In this document: piece by piece, positions 33,707-42,737 of the stretch
Numbering within the stretch: the stretch's first letter is position 1
Layout: each line of letters opens with the position of its first letter
From: Cyclobacteriaceae bacterium
GTDB lineage: Bacteria > Bacteroidota > Bacteroidia > Cytophagales > Cyclobacteriaceae
Length of the DNA stretch: 64,000 nt
Assembly (NCBI GenBank): GCA_028284125.1
Contig: JANQSI010000018.1
Location: forward strand, 400,998 to 464,997
Direction: 5' to 3'
The notes under the pieces: model-generated
What the model saw: only the letters and a program-made list of their open reading frames with translations
What the model was told of the DNA's origin: nothing
The model's database searches: none
Position numbers and translations under genes: made by a program

Positions 33707-34909
33707 ATGGGGTTTTGGAAGAAATATTTTGGCCCAAGCACGCTAGTGACCGCCGCTTTTATTGGTCCTGGGACGCTTACCGTTTGTACGGTTGTAGGTA
33801 CAGATTTTGGATATAGCCTGCTTTGGGTTCTCCTCTTTGCAGTCATAGCTACAATTATTTTACAAGAAATGGCTGCACGACTTGGTTTGATTACACAAAA
33901 AGGTTTAGGCGAAGCAATCAGGTCAGAAATCACCAATCCTTCAGCAAGGATTTTAAGCATTGCATTGGTTTTTATTGCGATAGTATTTGGAAATGCTGCC
34001 TATGAAGCGGGAAATATTTCAGGCTCAGCGTTAGGGATTAGTGGAGTTTTTGGTAATTCCATTCCCTGGCCATTAATTATTGGTTTGGTTGCTTTTGTCA
34101 TTCTTTATGTTGGAAAAATTAAGCTGATCGAACGGATTCTTATTGGCTTAGTCCTTCTGATGAGCATTGTTTTCATTCTTACGGCCATTGTCATCCAGCC
34201 AAATGTCTCAGAAATCTTCTCTGGGTTATTTATCCCATCTTTCAGTTCTGAAAGTCAACTAGCAATACTCGCATTAATCGGGACTACTGTCGTTCCATAT
34301 AATTTGTTTTTGCACGCTTCCTCGGTAAGCCAGAAATGGAAAAAGAAGGAACAACTTTCAGAGCTTCGAATCGAAAATGGAGTCGCAATTGGCATTGGGG
34401 GGTTGATTTCAATGGCGATTGTCATTACAAGTGCAGCGGCGCTATTTGGAAAAGGAAGTGTTGCTAATATCAACGACATGGCGCTTCAGCTTGAACCTTT
34501 AATGGGAAGTTGGGCAAGAATATTTTTGGCTACCGGATTGTTTGCTGCTGGAATTTCTTCCTCTATCACAGCTCCACTGGCCGCAGCATTAACTGCCAAA
34601 GGAATTTTTCATTGGGATGGAGATGAAAAGTCTTTCATGTTCCGGCTAATCTGGTTTTTTGTCCTTGGGATCGGAACCGCTTTTTCAATGGCAGGATACA
34701 GCCCAATCGAAGTAATTCGTGTCGCTCAAATTGCAAATGGAATTCTACTTCCGGTTGTCGTTTTCTTCTTGATTTACATTAGCAATAAAAAATCCTTGCT
34801 TGGAAACTTCACTAACAAACCAATTCACAATGTGTTGGCAGGAATTGTGATTTTGGTCAGTTTGATCATCAGCTTCAGGAGTTTCAATAGCGTGTTTAAC
34901 TTTATCTGA
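33707..34909 (+). CDS. Nramp-like transporter lacking the metal-binding residues
   Basis: The 400-residue protein has about eleven transmembrane helices in the Nramp/LeuT arrangement. The TM1 motif that is DPGN in metal transporters reads GPGT (residues 20-23, AFIGPGTLTV), and the TM6 MPH motif reads VPY (GTTVVPYNLFLHASS, 193-206). Asp, Asn and Met ligands are therefore all lost, so Mn or Fe transport is unlikely. It is followed two bases later by pxpA, and the neighbouring order matches the Bacillus ycsF-ycsG-kipI-kipA set, where an Nramp relative sits among 5-oxoprolinase genes. I infer transport of a non-metal substrate, perhaps 5-oxoproline or a related acid. Start ATG 33707 is the only nearby choice. 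Confidence 0.82.
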   Translation: MGFWKKYFGPSTLVTAAFIGPGTLTVCTVVGTDFGYSLLWVLLFAVIATIILQEMAARLGLITQKGLGEAIRSEITNPSARILSIALVFIAIVFGNAAYEAGNISGSALGISGVFGNSIPWPLIIGLVAFVILYVGKIKLIERILIGLVLLMSIVFILTAIVIQPNVSEIFSGLFIPSFSSESQLAILALIGTTVVPYNLFLHASSVSQKWKKKEQLSELRIENGVAIGIGGLISMAIVITSAAALFGKGSVANINDMALQLEPLMGSWARIFLATGLFAAGISSSITAPLAAALTAKGIFHWDGDEKSFMFRLIWFFVLGIGTAFSMAGYSPIEVIRVAQIANGILLPVVVFFLIYISNKKSLLGNFTNKPIHNVLAGIVILVSLIISFRSFNSVFNFI

Positions 34910-34911
34910 TT

Positions 34912-35655
34912 ATGGCAACAATCGACTTAAATTCAGACCTTGGCGAGCAGGCTGATTCGACATTAGAGGAGGGAATCATGCCTTACATTTCATCATGCAA
35001 CATTGCTTGTGGAGGTCACGCGGGTGATGAGGAATCTGTTCGAAGAACGATTGACTTGGCAATTCAACATGATGTCGCCATAGGAGCGCACCCAGGCTTC
35101 CCAGACAAAGAGAATTTTGGAAGAAAGATTATGGAAATTGATCCAGAGGAGCTCTCAGAATCAATAAAGGAACAAGTTTCCCTGGCGAAAAAAATCACAG
35201 AAGAGGTTGGACAGAAAATGCATCATGTTAAACCCCACGGAGCGCTTTATAATTTAGCTTCAGTGGATTCCGCGACATCGCGCTTGATCATTGAAGCCTT
35301 GCAAGAAGTCGATCCGGATGTTCCCTTGTATGGCTTATCTCATTCAGAAACTGAAAAAGTAGCAAAAGCTACCGGAATCAATTTTATAGGTGAGGCATTC
35401 GCTGATCGAAAGTACGAACTCAATAAAACACTTCGCAACCGGAAATTCGATGACGCCATGATCTACGAGGAAGAAGATGTATTAGCTCAGGTTGAAAACA
35501 TCACATTTCATCAGCGAGTGTTTAATAATGGAACTCCACTTGATATCGAAGCACAAACCATTTGTTTACACAGTGATACCAAAGGAGCAGTAAATTTGGC
35601 TCGGGCAATACGCGAACATCTTGAGCAAAAAGGAGCTATCATCACTGCAGTTTAA
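34912..35655 (+). CDS. pxpA: 5-oxoprolinase subunit PxpA (LamB/YcsF family)
   Basis: PxpA is the ATP-independent catalytic partner of the PxpABC 5-oxoprolinase that opens pyroglutamate to glutamate. The 247-residue product shows the family signatures: IDLNSDLGE at the start, SSCNIACGGHAGDE (27-40), AIGAHPGFPDKENFGR (57-71) and HVKPHGALYN. The conserved Asp, His and Lys residues are metal or substrate binding in the deacetylase-like fold. Two bases separate it from the transporter and its end overlaps the pxpB start by 35 bases. Intact and of normal length. Confidence 0.93.
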   Translation: MATIDLNSDLGEQADSTLEEGIMPYISSCNIACGGHAGDEESVRRTIDLAIQHDVAIGAHPGFPDKENFGRKIMEIDPEELSESIKEQVSLAKKITEEVGQKMHHVKPHGALYNLASVDSATSRLIIEALQEVDPDVPLYGLSHSETEKVAKATGINFIGEAFADRKYELNKTLRNRKFDDAMIYEEEDVLAQVENITFHQRVFNNGTPLDIEAQTICLHSDTKGAVNLARAIREHLEQKGAIITAV

Positions 35656-36310
35656 CAAAATATCCTGGGAGATATTCCGGTTAGGAGAACAGTGTCTGTT
35701 ATTGCAAGCGCCAGCTACTATTCCAATTGAAAAGATCCACCAAAGTACAAGACTGATCAAAGCTGTTCTCGGAGACTCACTACAAGATATTGTTCCCTCC
35801 TACAATTCGATCGCCCTTTTTTATGAAGAGGGGAAAGAGTCTTTGATCGAAGAATTAACCTCAGCAAAAGTCTCAAACCAGAAAGACTCAAAATCAATCA
35901 AAAAGCTTGAATTGCCTATTTGCTATGAATTGGGCCTTGATATTGATGAAGTGGCAGTACATTCGGGAATTTCGAAGGACGAAGTGATTAACATTCACTT
36001 AAGCGGCACTTACCGAGCAATTTTAATAGGATTCACTCCGGGGTTTATTTACATGGATGGACTGGATTCTAGACTGGCTTGTCCCAGGAAATCAAACCCA
36101 AGAAAATACATCGAGTATGGGTCCATTGGAATCGGCGGAGAACAGACCGGAATTTACTCCTTGGCAAGTCCAGGAGGTTGGAACATCATCGGAAGAACAC
36201 CGCTTCACCTTTTCGACTCAAAAAGGAAACCACCAATGAGCGTTGAGGTCGGTTCCGAAGTTTCCTATGTACGAATTACTAAAGAAGAATTTGAGACATG
36301 GGGAAATTGA
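35621..36310 (+). CDS. pxpB: 5-oxoprolinase subunit PxpB (KipI family)
   Basis: Translation probably starts at the TTG at 35621 within the end of pxpA; no ATG or GTG occurs near, so the exact start is uncertain. The 229-residue product has the cyclophilin-like KipI fold: LGEQCLLLQAPATIPIEKIHQSTRLI, the ISKDEVINIHLSGTYRAILIGFTPGFIYMDGLD region and RKSNPRKYIEYGSIGIGGEQTGIYSLASPGGWNIIGRTPL, the latter containing the family's GFxPGF and SPGGW signatures. With PxpC it forms the ATP-using half of the enzyme. It overlaps pxpC by 13 bases. Confidence 0.9.
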   Translation: MSKKELSSLQFNKISWEIFRLGEQCLLLQAPATIPIEKIHQSTRLIKAVLGDSLQDIVPSYNSIALFYEEGKESLIEELTSAKVSNQKDSKSIKKLELPICYELGLDIDEVAVHSGISKDEVINIHLSGTYRAILIGFTPGFIYMDGLDSRLACPRKSNPRKYIEYGSIGIGGEQTGIYSLASPGGWNIIGRTPLHLFDSKRKPPMSVEVGSEVSYVRITKEEFETWGN

Positions 36311-37143
36311 AGGTGATAAAAGCGGGAGCATTGTCGACGATCCAGGATAAAGGGAGGTTTGGTTTTCGACAATATGGGATTCCTCAGTCCGGTGCGATGG
36401 ATATCAAATCCATGAAAAATGCGAATCAGCTTGTTTCTAACAAATCTGATTGGCCGGTTATTGAAACAGCGATACAAGGAATAGAACTGGTAGCTTTAGA
36501 AGAAACTGTTGTAGCTGTTACAGGCGCTACCGTAACAATTCAAGTCAACAACCGACAAGTTGCAATGAACGCCTCTAATCACTTACAGGCAGGTGATTTC
36601 TTGTGCATTTCAAAGCCAATGGAGGGTGTTTATTCCTACCTTGGAATTAGTGGAAGATTAGAAGCGAATGAAGACTTTGGAAGTAATTCGACTTACGTAA
36701 TGGCCGGTTTTGGTGGCATTGAAGGTAGAGTCTTGAAACAAGGAGATATTCTTCAGACACAGAATGCTCCAGTATTTAAGGCAAGCTCCATTCAAACAGA
36801 ATCGAAAACCAATGAGATCGAAATCATTCACATAATCAAAGGGCCAGAGTGGAAGTTACTAAAGGATCTTCCTGAGCGAACCATTTTCCAAATTGATCCT
36901 TCAAGCAATAGAATGGGAATCAGGCTGCTTGGTGATCCACTTAACATTGAAGGTGAAGAAATTCTGTCTTCTGCAGTTATTCCCGGAACTGTTCAACTTC
37001 CACCGAACGGCATCCCGATTATTTTGATGAACGACTGCCAGACCACCGGCGGCTATCCAAGAATTGGAAAAGTTATAGATGAAGATTTGGGAAGATTGGC
37101 TCAGTTGAACCCAATGCGCAAAGTGAGATTGAGGTTGGTTTGA
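36298..37143 (+). CDS. pxpC: 5-oxoprolinase subunit PxpC (KipA family)
   Basis: The 281-residue product matches the biotin-carboxylase-like C subunit: KVIKAGALSTIQDKGRFGFRQYGIPQSGAMD at the start, AVTGATVTIQVNNR, AGFGGIEGRVLKQGDIL and PSSNRMGIRLLGDPL followed by PPNGIPIILMNDCQTTGGYPRIGKV near the end. It pairs with PxpB to phosphorylate or activate the lactam of 5-oxoproline. The last gene of the Nramp-like/pxpABC operon; convergent with the nucleoside phosphorylase gene (4 bases apart). Confidence 0.92.
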   Translation: MGKLKVIKAGALSTIQDKGRFGFRQYGIPQSGAMDIKSMKNANQLVSNKSDWPVIETAIQGIELVALEETVVAVTGATVTIQVNNRQVAMNASNHLQAGDFLCISKPMEGVYSYLGISGRLEANEDFGSNSTYVMAGFGGIEGRVLKQGDILQTQNAPVFKASSIQTESKTNEIEIIHIIKGPEWKLLKDLPERTIFQIDPSSNRMGIRLLGDPLNIEGEEILSSAVIPGTVQLPPNGIPIILMNDCQTTGGYPRIGKVIDEDLGRLAQLNPMRKVRLRLV

Positions 37144-37147
37144 AGTT

Positions 37148-38023
37148 CTACCAAAGCCTGTCCAAAACCACTTCAATCAACTCATCCATGGCTTCAATGG
37201 GTTTTTCGTGGAACTCTTTCTTTTCCCGATTGGCAAGAATCAAGCAGCACGTACAACACTGATGGCCTAGCAATTTGCTCAATGAATAAAGCCCGGAAGT
37301 TTCCATTTCAAGGTTGGTCACTCTTCTCCCATCATGAGAGAAAGACTGAAATCGCTCATTCATTTGAGGATTGCTGAGCTCAAGAGCTAACTTCCTGCCT
37401 TGAGGTCCATAAAAACCAGTGGCTGTCGCGGTAATTCCTTTAATCATATCGAATCCAACCTGCTCGAGCAGCGCCCCTGAAGCTTGAACCACATATGGTC
37501 TGGCGAGAGCCGAACTCCAGTGAATGTGATTAAGAATTTCTTTCTGTAATCCTATTTCCTCTTCATTGAATTCATGGTTGTAATAATAGATTAGTCCATC
37601 AAAGCCTAAGCTGAACTCTGAAATCACATGAGAACCTATTGGAATATCTTCATGCAAAGAACCGGAGGTGCCAATTCTAACTATTCTCAATTTCCTGAGC
37701 TTTTCGTTGAACTGCCTGGTTTCAGGATTGACATTAACTGCAGCGTGAAGTTCATTAAGGACAATATCAATGTTGTCCGTTCCAATGCCAGTGGAGAGTA
37801 CCGTGATGGGGTTTCCTTTGTAAACTCCTGTATGAGTCACAAATTCCCGGGATTGGATTTTGAAATCAATGCGATCAAAAAAATTACTGACTTGGCTGAC
37901 ACGGTTTTGATCGCCAACGAGGATAATCGTATCAGCAATGTTCTCACCTTTTAGTTGAAGGTGATAGACACTATCGTCTGGATTTAAAATGAGTTCAGTG
38001 TCTTGAAGCGGCTCCTGATTCAT
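37148..38023 (-). CDS. Nucleoside phosphorylase (uridine phosphorylase type)
   Basis: A member of the NP-I family, 291 residues. The phosphate-binding glycine loop VGDQNRV (37-43), the strand VLSTGIGTDNIDIVLNEL, the core IVRIGTSGSLHEDIPIGS (about 113-130) and NLEMETSGLYSL that binds ribose match the uridine phosphorylase subgroup. It splits a nucleoside to base and ribose 1-phosphate. The C-terminal CCTCCLILANRE is unusually Cys-rich for the group. It ends a leftward run of seven genes and lies 4 bases downstream of the ATP-grasp gene. Confidence 0.88.
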   Translation of the reverse strand: MNQEPLQDTELILNPDDSVYHLQLKGENIADTIILVGDQNRVSQVSNFFDRIDFKIQSREFVTHTGVYKGNPITVLSTGIGTDNIDIVLNELHAAVNVNPETRQFNEKLRKLRIVRIGTSGSLHEDIPIGSHVISEFSLGFDGLIYYYNHEFNEEEIGLQKEILNHIHWSSALARPYVVQASGALLEQVGFDMIKGITATATGFYGPQGRKLALELSNPQMNERFQSFSHDGRRVTNLEMETSGLYSLSKLLGHQCCTCCLILANREKKEFHEKPIEAMDELIEVVLDRLW

Positions 38024-38027
38024 GGAA

Positions 38028-38918
38028 CTAAAACAACTTGGCCACTTCCTCTGCTAACAAATCTGCCGCATCAGAGTTTTGTCGAAACCACATTTCGGGC
38101 TCAATAATTTCCAATTCCATGACAGCCGGAACACCCGTATTATCATTCGCAATATCTACTCGCGCATAGAGTGGAACCGTTTCGCATGCCTCCATGGTCT
38201 TAACTGCTAACTCAATTTCTTCAGGAGTTGGATTGTAATCTTCTACTGATCCTCCAAAGTCATCTTGAACACGAAAATCACCAAGTTTTGCTTTCTTAAT
38301 AACCGCATGAGTGAATTGCCCACCGATTAACATGAGCGATAACTCTCCTCTTTCAAGGATGCTGTTCAAAAACGGTTGAAGCATCATGGCCTCATCTGAA
38401 ATGAGCTTTGAAAACACCTCTTCGTGTCCGCCAACATTTTCTGGTGAAAGTTTAAAAGTATTTTTAGCAGATGCTGAAATCGCAGGTTTAAGCACAGTCT
38501 GTTCCCAACCCAACTGCTCATGAATTTGCTTTAATGTTCGTGTGTCTTTCGGCTCGATAAAACGTGTTTCTACCGTGTGAACTCCTGACATCTTTAGATC
38601 CTGCATGTAATGTTTATCCAGATTCCAGGAAACCAAATCATACGAATTGATCAGCTTGGTTTTGAAGGCCACATCCATCAGCCAGTCAGCAAACTCGTTG
38701 AATTTCTCTGCATAATCCCAGGTGGTTCTGAAAAGGACATACTTCGTGGATTTCCAATCGAAATTAGGATCTGTCCAAGCGACTTTTTTCACCGCCAGTC
38801 CTTTCTTGATCAACCCAGTCATTACCAATTGATCTTCGAACATCACATTGGTGGTGTATGCATTAGACTCTTTCGGAGCGACAAATCGCTCATCTGTAAG
38901 AATGACTACATCAAGCAT
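38028..38918 (-). CDS. ATP-grasp domain protein
   Basis: The 296-residue product begins LDVVILTDERFVAP and has YVLFRTTWDYAEKFNEFADWL, the ATP-grasp lysine in TVLKPAISASAKNTF (about 141-155), acidic metal-binding ends ARVDIANDNTGVPAVMELEIIEPEMWF (about 251-277) and a GELSLMLIGGQFTHAVIKK strand. This is the RimK/glutathione-synthase-like arrangement of a group also seen in cycloserine-type biosynthesis (DcsG relatives). It probably makes a peptide or amide bond with ATP, but acceptor and donor are unknown. Its start overlaps the RfbD-like gene by 8 bases. Confidence 0.8.
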   Translation of the reverse strand: MLDVVILTDERFVAPKESNAYTTNVMFEDQLVMTGLIKKGLAVKKVAWTDPNFDWKSTKYVLFRTTWDYAEKFNEFADWLMDVAFKTKLINSYDLVSWNLDKHYMQDLKMSGVHTVETRFIEPKDTRTLKQIHEQLGWEQTVLKPAISASAKNTFKLSPENVGGHEEVFSKLISDEAMMLQPFLNSILERGELSLMLIGGQFTHAVIKKAKLGDFRVQDDFGGSVEDYNPTPEEIELAVKTMEACETVPLYARVDIANDNTGVPAVMELEIIEPEMWFRQNSDAADLLAEEVAKLF

Positions 38919-39807
38919 CTAATTGAGATCTTAAAAGCGTTAATCCTTCTTTGAATGACACTGGTTCGTATCCAAGCTCTTCTCTTGCTTTGTCGAGAAT
39001 AAAACCTGTTCGTTGAGGTCGCTTGGCTGGTTGACTAAAAATTGAACCGTCCACTTCTTCTATCAGTGTGGGATTTAGTTTGAAAAAGATGGCAGTCTGC
39101 ATGGCCATTTCGTGGGGTGTCAGTGTATCTTTTCCTGAAATGTGGAAAATTCCTTCCGCATTCTTTTCGATGATCAAAGCACATCCTTTGGCTAAGTCTT
39201 CTGCAAGTGTTGGCGTTCGCCATTGATCGTTGACAACTTTAATCGACTGGCCTTCTTCCAGGTTTTTTTTGGCCCATAGAATAATGTTAGAGCGGTTCAT
39301 ATCTTGAGCTACGCCATAGACAAGCATGGTCCTAACAATGGCCCACTTGATGTATGTTTTTTCAAAAAGCTTTTCTGAAGCCAGTTTGCTTTCCGCATAA
39401 TGACTTTGTGGATTTGGCCAGTCATCTTCTTCGTAAGGGCCATTTTCTCCATCAAATATGAAATCAGTGGAGAGATGAATGAGCTTGCTTCCACTTGATT
39501 CGCATGCTTTGATCAGGTGCTCTACTGCTTTTACATTTAGATCCCAACACTGCTCTTTTTCCATTTCGCACTTATCTACGTCAGTCATTGCTGCAGTATT
39601 GATCACTACATCTGGCATAGACATTCCGACCATAGAATTTACCTCCTCTTGGGAGGTCACATCCATAGGAAAGTATTTGTAAGACCCTGGTCGATTTCTG
39701 TTCACTCCTTTTCCAGTCGCAATGATTTCTACGGACGGATCATTTTCATAGAATTTGATCAGTTTTTGTCCTAGTAATCCATTTGCGCCGGTGATGAGGA
39801 GTTTCAT
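38911..39807 (-). CDS. dTDP-4-dehydrorhamnose reductase-like SDR
   Basis: An extended short-chain dehydrogenase: the Rossmann glycine motif TGANGLLGQKL (6-16), VVINTAAMTDVDKCE (about 72-86), HLSTDFIFDGENGPYEEDDWPNP and the catalytic Y-x3-K in HYAESKLASEK (Tyr132-x3-Lys136) match RfbD/RmlD. The terminal reductase of dTDP-rhamnose synthesis is the closest named activity, yet no rmlABC genes are nearby, so another NDP-sugar or a methionine-adenosyltransferase regulator-like role is possible. Overlaps the cyclophilin gene by 4 bases at its start. Confidence 0.85.
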   Translation of the reverse strand: MKLLITGANGLLGQKLIKFYENDPSVEIIATGKGVNRNRPGSYKYFPMDVTSQEEVNSMVGMSMPDVVINTAAMTDVDKCEMEKEQCWDLNVKAVEHLIKACESSGSKLIHLSTDFIFDGENGPYEEDDWPNPQSHYAESKLASEKLFEKTYIKWAIVRTMLVYGVAQDMNRSNIILWAKKNLEEGQSIKVVNDQWRTPTLAEDLAKGCALIIEKNAEGIFHISGKDTLTPHEMAMQTAIFFKLNPTLIEEVDGSIFSQPAKRPQRTGFILDKAREELGYEPVSFKEGLTLLRSQLDA

Positions 39808-40643
39808 TTTGAGTCAGGATATTCGTATCCGTATTTTTTAGTGATAGCTTTTTTTCGAACGGTTTCTAATTCCATCGTCATATAGATAAGCTCTGTTGGG
39901 CGTTCTCCTTGCGTTTCAACGGCTGCAATTTTATCTACAACGTCTAGTCCTTCTACAACACGACCAAAAACGGTGTATGCATCATCTAGATGGGGAGTAC
40001 CGCCTACAGTAGTATATGCCTCGAGTCTATCCTGGTCAAACTCCTTATCTAGTTCAATATTCATGACTCGCTCACACTCTTCTTTGTACTCAAGCGCGAG
40101 TTGATTCATTTTTTCAAATTCCCTGGCTCGCTGGAGTTCAATGAATTGATTTCTTAGGCTGTCGTATCCATCTTGCTGGAGCATTGAACTTATGGCCTGA
40201 TTAAGCTTAACTTGATCAACAGTTAATTCTTCTTCTCTATAAACTTTTCCCTGAACGATGTAAAACTGGCAAGAGGATGACACTCGTTCTGGATTTACAT
40301 GATCGCTCTGACGAGCTGCTGCAAGTTCCCCTTTTTTGTGAAAAAGGCCGTCTACGATCTCAGCAGGTATTCGTGCTTCTTTTGGTTCTCGTGTTCCCTC
40401 TTTTTCATATACATTCCCACCTTGTATCATAAATTGATTGACAACTCGATGAAAAATGGTGCTATCGAATCTTCCTGATCGGGCCAACTCCAAAAAGTTT
40501 TCTTTGTGCAGCGGAGTTTCATCATACAAGAGCACTTTTATGTCACCATAAGAAGTCTTAATGGTTACGATATAGTCTTTGTTTTTATCGCCACAAGCGG
40601 TTAGAATAAGGAGGTTGGCTAGTAAAAAAAGAATTTGTTTCAT
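39804..40643 (-). CDS. Cyclophilin-type peptidyl-prolyl isomerase, lipoprotein
   Basis: A lipobox (MKQILFLLANLLILTAC, Cys17) is followed by a cyclophilin domain: VTIKTSYGDIKVLLYDETPLHKENFLELARSGRFDSTIFHRVVNQFMIQGG with the catalytic Arg-Val-Val (FHRVV), and TPHLDDAYTVFGRVVEGLDVVDKIA at the end. An insert of about 70 helical residues (DQVKLNQAISSMLQQ...LALEYKEECERV) interrupts the domain; this is common in the Bacteroidota lipoprotein forms. It would assist folding of exported proteins in the periplasm. Its start is at 40643 with 35 bases from the hemC stop. Confidence 0.9.
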   Translation of the reverse strand: MKQILFLLANLLILTACGDKNKDYIVTIKTSYGDIKVLLYDETPLHKENFLELARSGRFDSTIFHRVVNQFMIQGGNVYEKEGTREPKEARIPAEIVDGLFHKKGELAAARQSDHVNPERVSSSCQFYIVQGKVYREEELTVDQVKLNQAISSMLQQDGYDSLRNQFIELQRAREFEKMNQLALEYKEECERVMNIELDKEFDQDRLEAYTTVGGTPHLDDAYTVFGRVVEGLDVVDKIAAVETQGERPTELIYMTMELETVRKKAITKKYGYEYPDSK

Positions 40644-40678
40644 GTGAGTTACTCTGAGTTAGAATTTAAAGAAGCAAT

Positions 40679-41599
40679 TTAAATAGCAGATCTGATATCG
40701 TCCAGAACTTTTTTGCCTCCGCTTTCCAGTATTTCATCAGCAAGAGAGACCCCCAGCTGTTCTCCTGATCCATACATGGTTCGTTTGATCAGTTGTTTTC
40801 CATCCAGACTGGCGATTCCCCCGGTTAATTCTATTTGTCCATCTTGTTCCATTTGTGCAAGTCCAAAAACTGGAATACTGCATCCTCCATCCATTCTTCG
40901 AAGGAAAGCGCGTTCAACTGAAATCAGCTGCTCGGTGAGTTTATGGTTCGTTAAGGATTTGATTTTTTCAGCTAACTCAGCATCGAGTCTTTCATGAACC
41001 TCAATCGCAACGGCTCCTTGACCGACAGGTGGAGTAAATCGCTCAATATCAAACCAGTATTGGACCATATGATCCAACTTCATTCGTAAAACACCTGCAT
41101 AGGCCAAAATGAGACCTCCCATAAGTCCTGTCTTCAGTTTTTCAACTCGAGTCTGAAGATTTCCCCTAGCATCAATTGTTTTAATATGCGGATAGAAATG
41201 TTTCAAAAGGGCGATCCTTCGTGTAGATGAGGTTCCAAGGACGAGGTTTGAATCGTTTAAATCAATTTCCCGATCTGAGACAATGACGTCATCTGGGGAT
41301 TCTCTTTCACAAAAAGAAAGAATTCGAAACCCGTCAGGTAAAACAGAGGGAAGATCCTTTGCGCTATGAACCGCAATGTCTACTCGCCCGCGCATCAGTG
41401 ACATTTCCAATTCCTCTGTGAAAACCCCTTTGCTCCCGATTTTGGATAGAGTTACATTTAGGATCTTGTCACCTTTGGTTTCAATAGGAACCAATTCCGG
41501 TTGATATCCACCTGCATCCAAAAGATCTGCGACGTGATTGGCTTGCCACAAAGCCAGTTTGCTATTTCTTGTCCCGATTTTGATTCTTTTCCTTTCCAA
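40679..41599 (-). CDS. hemC: Porphobilinogen deaminase (hydroxymethylbilane synthase)
   Basis: The 306-residue enzyme polymerises four porphobilinogen units to hydroxymethylbilane in tetrapyrrole synthesis. Family marks: KIGTRNSKLALWQANHVAD at the start, IGSKGVFTEELEMSLMRGRVDIAVHSAKDLPS (53-83), LGTSSTRRIALL, VGQGAVAIE and the dipyrromethane-cofactor Cys in RRMDGGCSIPVFG (about 232-243). Normal length and intact. Located 16 bases from the holB gene and probably in the same leftward transcript; no other heme genes are nearby. Confidence 0.95.
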   Translation of the reverse strand: MERKRIKIGTRNSKLALWQANHVADLLDAGGYQPELVPIETKGDKILNVTLSKIGSKGVFTEELEMSLMRGRVDIAVHSAKDLPSVLPDGFRILSFCERESPDDVIVSDREIDLNDSNLVLGTSSTRRIALLKHFYPHIKTIDARGNLQTRVEKLKTGLMGGLILAYAGVLRMKLDHMVQYWFDIERFTPPVGQGAVAIEVHERLDAELAEKIKSLTNHKLTEQLISVERAFLRRMDGGCSIPVFGLAQMEQDGQIELTGGIASLDGKQLIKRTMYGSGEQLGVSLADEILESGGKKVLDDIRSAI

Positions 41600-41615
41600 A
41601 GCTGATGTTTCCTGG

Positions 41616-42734
41616 TTAACTGTTGATTCTCTTGACGATTGCGAGTGACAAATTTAGGTGAGTGATTCGTGGGTTAGAATTTCTTTCTAAATGCAAAAGG
41701 GCCTGATTGAGGAGCTCGTACATTGACTGAAGTTTTTCAAATCCTAATTTTTCTGCATACTTCCCAATGAATGTATCTTCCTCTTGATTGATAATCGTTG
41801 GTTGACTTCCTGCAAATTTCAACAGAGAATTTCGTATCAATGATATAGAATACGTCAAGAATCCCCGCTGGTTTGCTTTTCCACTTTTTGAAAAATCTTC
41901 ACTTCCACGAACAAGTGAAGTCAAGTCACGATTCCAGCAAGCTAACATCCAATCCCTAAATTGACTATAAGCCATTTCGTCCTCTGTTTGTAGTAATCGG
42001 AGCCCTACACCAATTCTTCCTTGTGATATTTTAGCTAGTTGCTTGGCTTGTTGTTCTCCGATATTCTTTTCGATTAAATAGGCTTGAATTTCTTCTAGTT
42101 GGTTCGGTGGAAGATTGATCAATTGACTTCTTGAGGTGATGGTTTGCAAAAGTGAATCGTAACCAAACGTCACCATTAAATAGATGGTTTTTTCTGGCGG
42201 TTCTTCCAATACCTTTAAGAGTGCATTGGCACCAGCAGAGTGCATGTGCTCTACTCCCCAAATGAAAATGATCTTATATCCGCCTTCCACAGATCTCATG
42301 CTCACATTCTTGAGAATTTGTCTGCTGTCTTCTCTGCTCAGTTGTAAATTTTTGTTTTCCTGACCATAGCTCATTGCCCAATCATCGAAAGTGCCGTAGG
42401 GAGAGTCAGTCATGAACGTTCGCCAAAGTGGGAGCGCTTCTGCCAGGACTTTTTCATATTTTCCGCTATCTGAAGCCGATATTTTTGGGAAATACCAATG
42501 AACATCCGGATGAATCGATTTCTTTATTCGGGTGCAGTTGGCACATTTACCACAAGAATCTTCATCACTCCTGTTTTGACACATGAGATAACTGGCATAG
42601 GCTTTAGCCATTGGAAATGCTGCAGTTCCTGAAATGCCAGAAAACAACTGGGCATGAGCTACTTTTCCCTTTTTGAAAGCACCAATCAGTTGTTTTTTTA
42701 GATCAGAATGTCCTGGTATGTCTGAAAACTGCAT
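41616..42734 (-). CDS. holB: DNA polymerase III subunit delta prime
   Basis: The clamp-loader ATPase-fold protein begins PGHSDLKKQLIGAFKKGKVAHAQLFSG. The Walker A position reads SGISGTAAFPMAKA, which lacks the usual GKT, as in delta-prime. The zinc module is C52...C61-GK-C64-AN-C67, and the SRC-like motif region is IWGVEHMHSAGANALLKVLEEPPEKTIYLMVTFG, followed by LLQTITSRSQLINLPP. It forms part of the clamp loader with gamma/tau and delta. Length 372 is normal. It lies 3 bases downstream of the GlmU-like gene in the same direction. Confidence 0.9.
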   Translation of the reverse strand: MQFSDIPGHSDLKKQLIGAFKKGKVAHAQLFSGISGTAAFPMAKAYASYLMCQNRSDEDSCGKCANCTRIKKSIHPDVHWYFPKISASDSGKYEKVLAEALPLWRTFMTDSPYGTFDDWAMSYGQENKNLQLSREDSRQILKNVSMRSVEGGYKIIFIWGVEHMHSAGANALLKVLEEPPEKTIYLMVTFGYDSLLQTITSRSQLINLPPNQLEEIQAYLIEKNIGEQQAKQLAKISQGRIGVGLRLLQTEDEMAYSQFRDWMLACWNRDLTSLVRGSEDFSKSGKANQRGFLTYSISLIRNSLLKFAGSQPTIINQEEDTFIGKYAEKLGFEKLQSMYELLNQALLHLERNSNPRITHLNLSLAIVKRINS

Positions 42735-42737
42735 TGG

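Noticed and set aside
41616-42734. Broken P-loop suggesting a pseudogene
   Set aside because: Loss of GKT is normal for the delta-prime clamp-loader subunit; the rest of the gene is intact.
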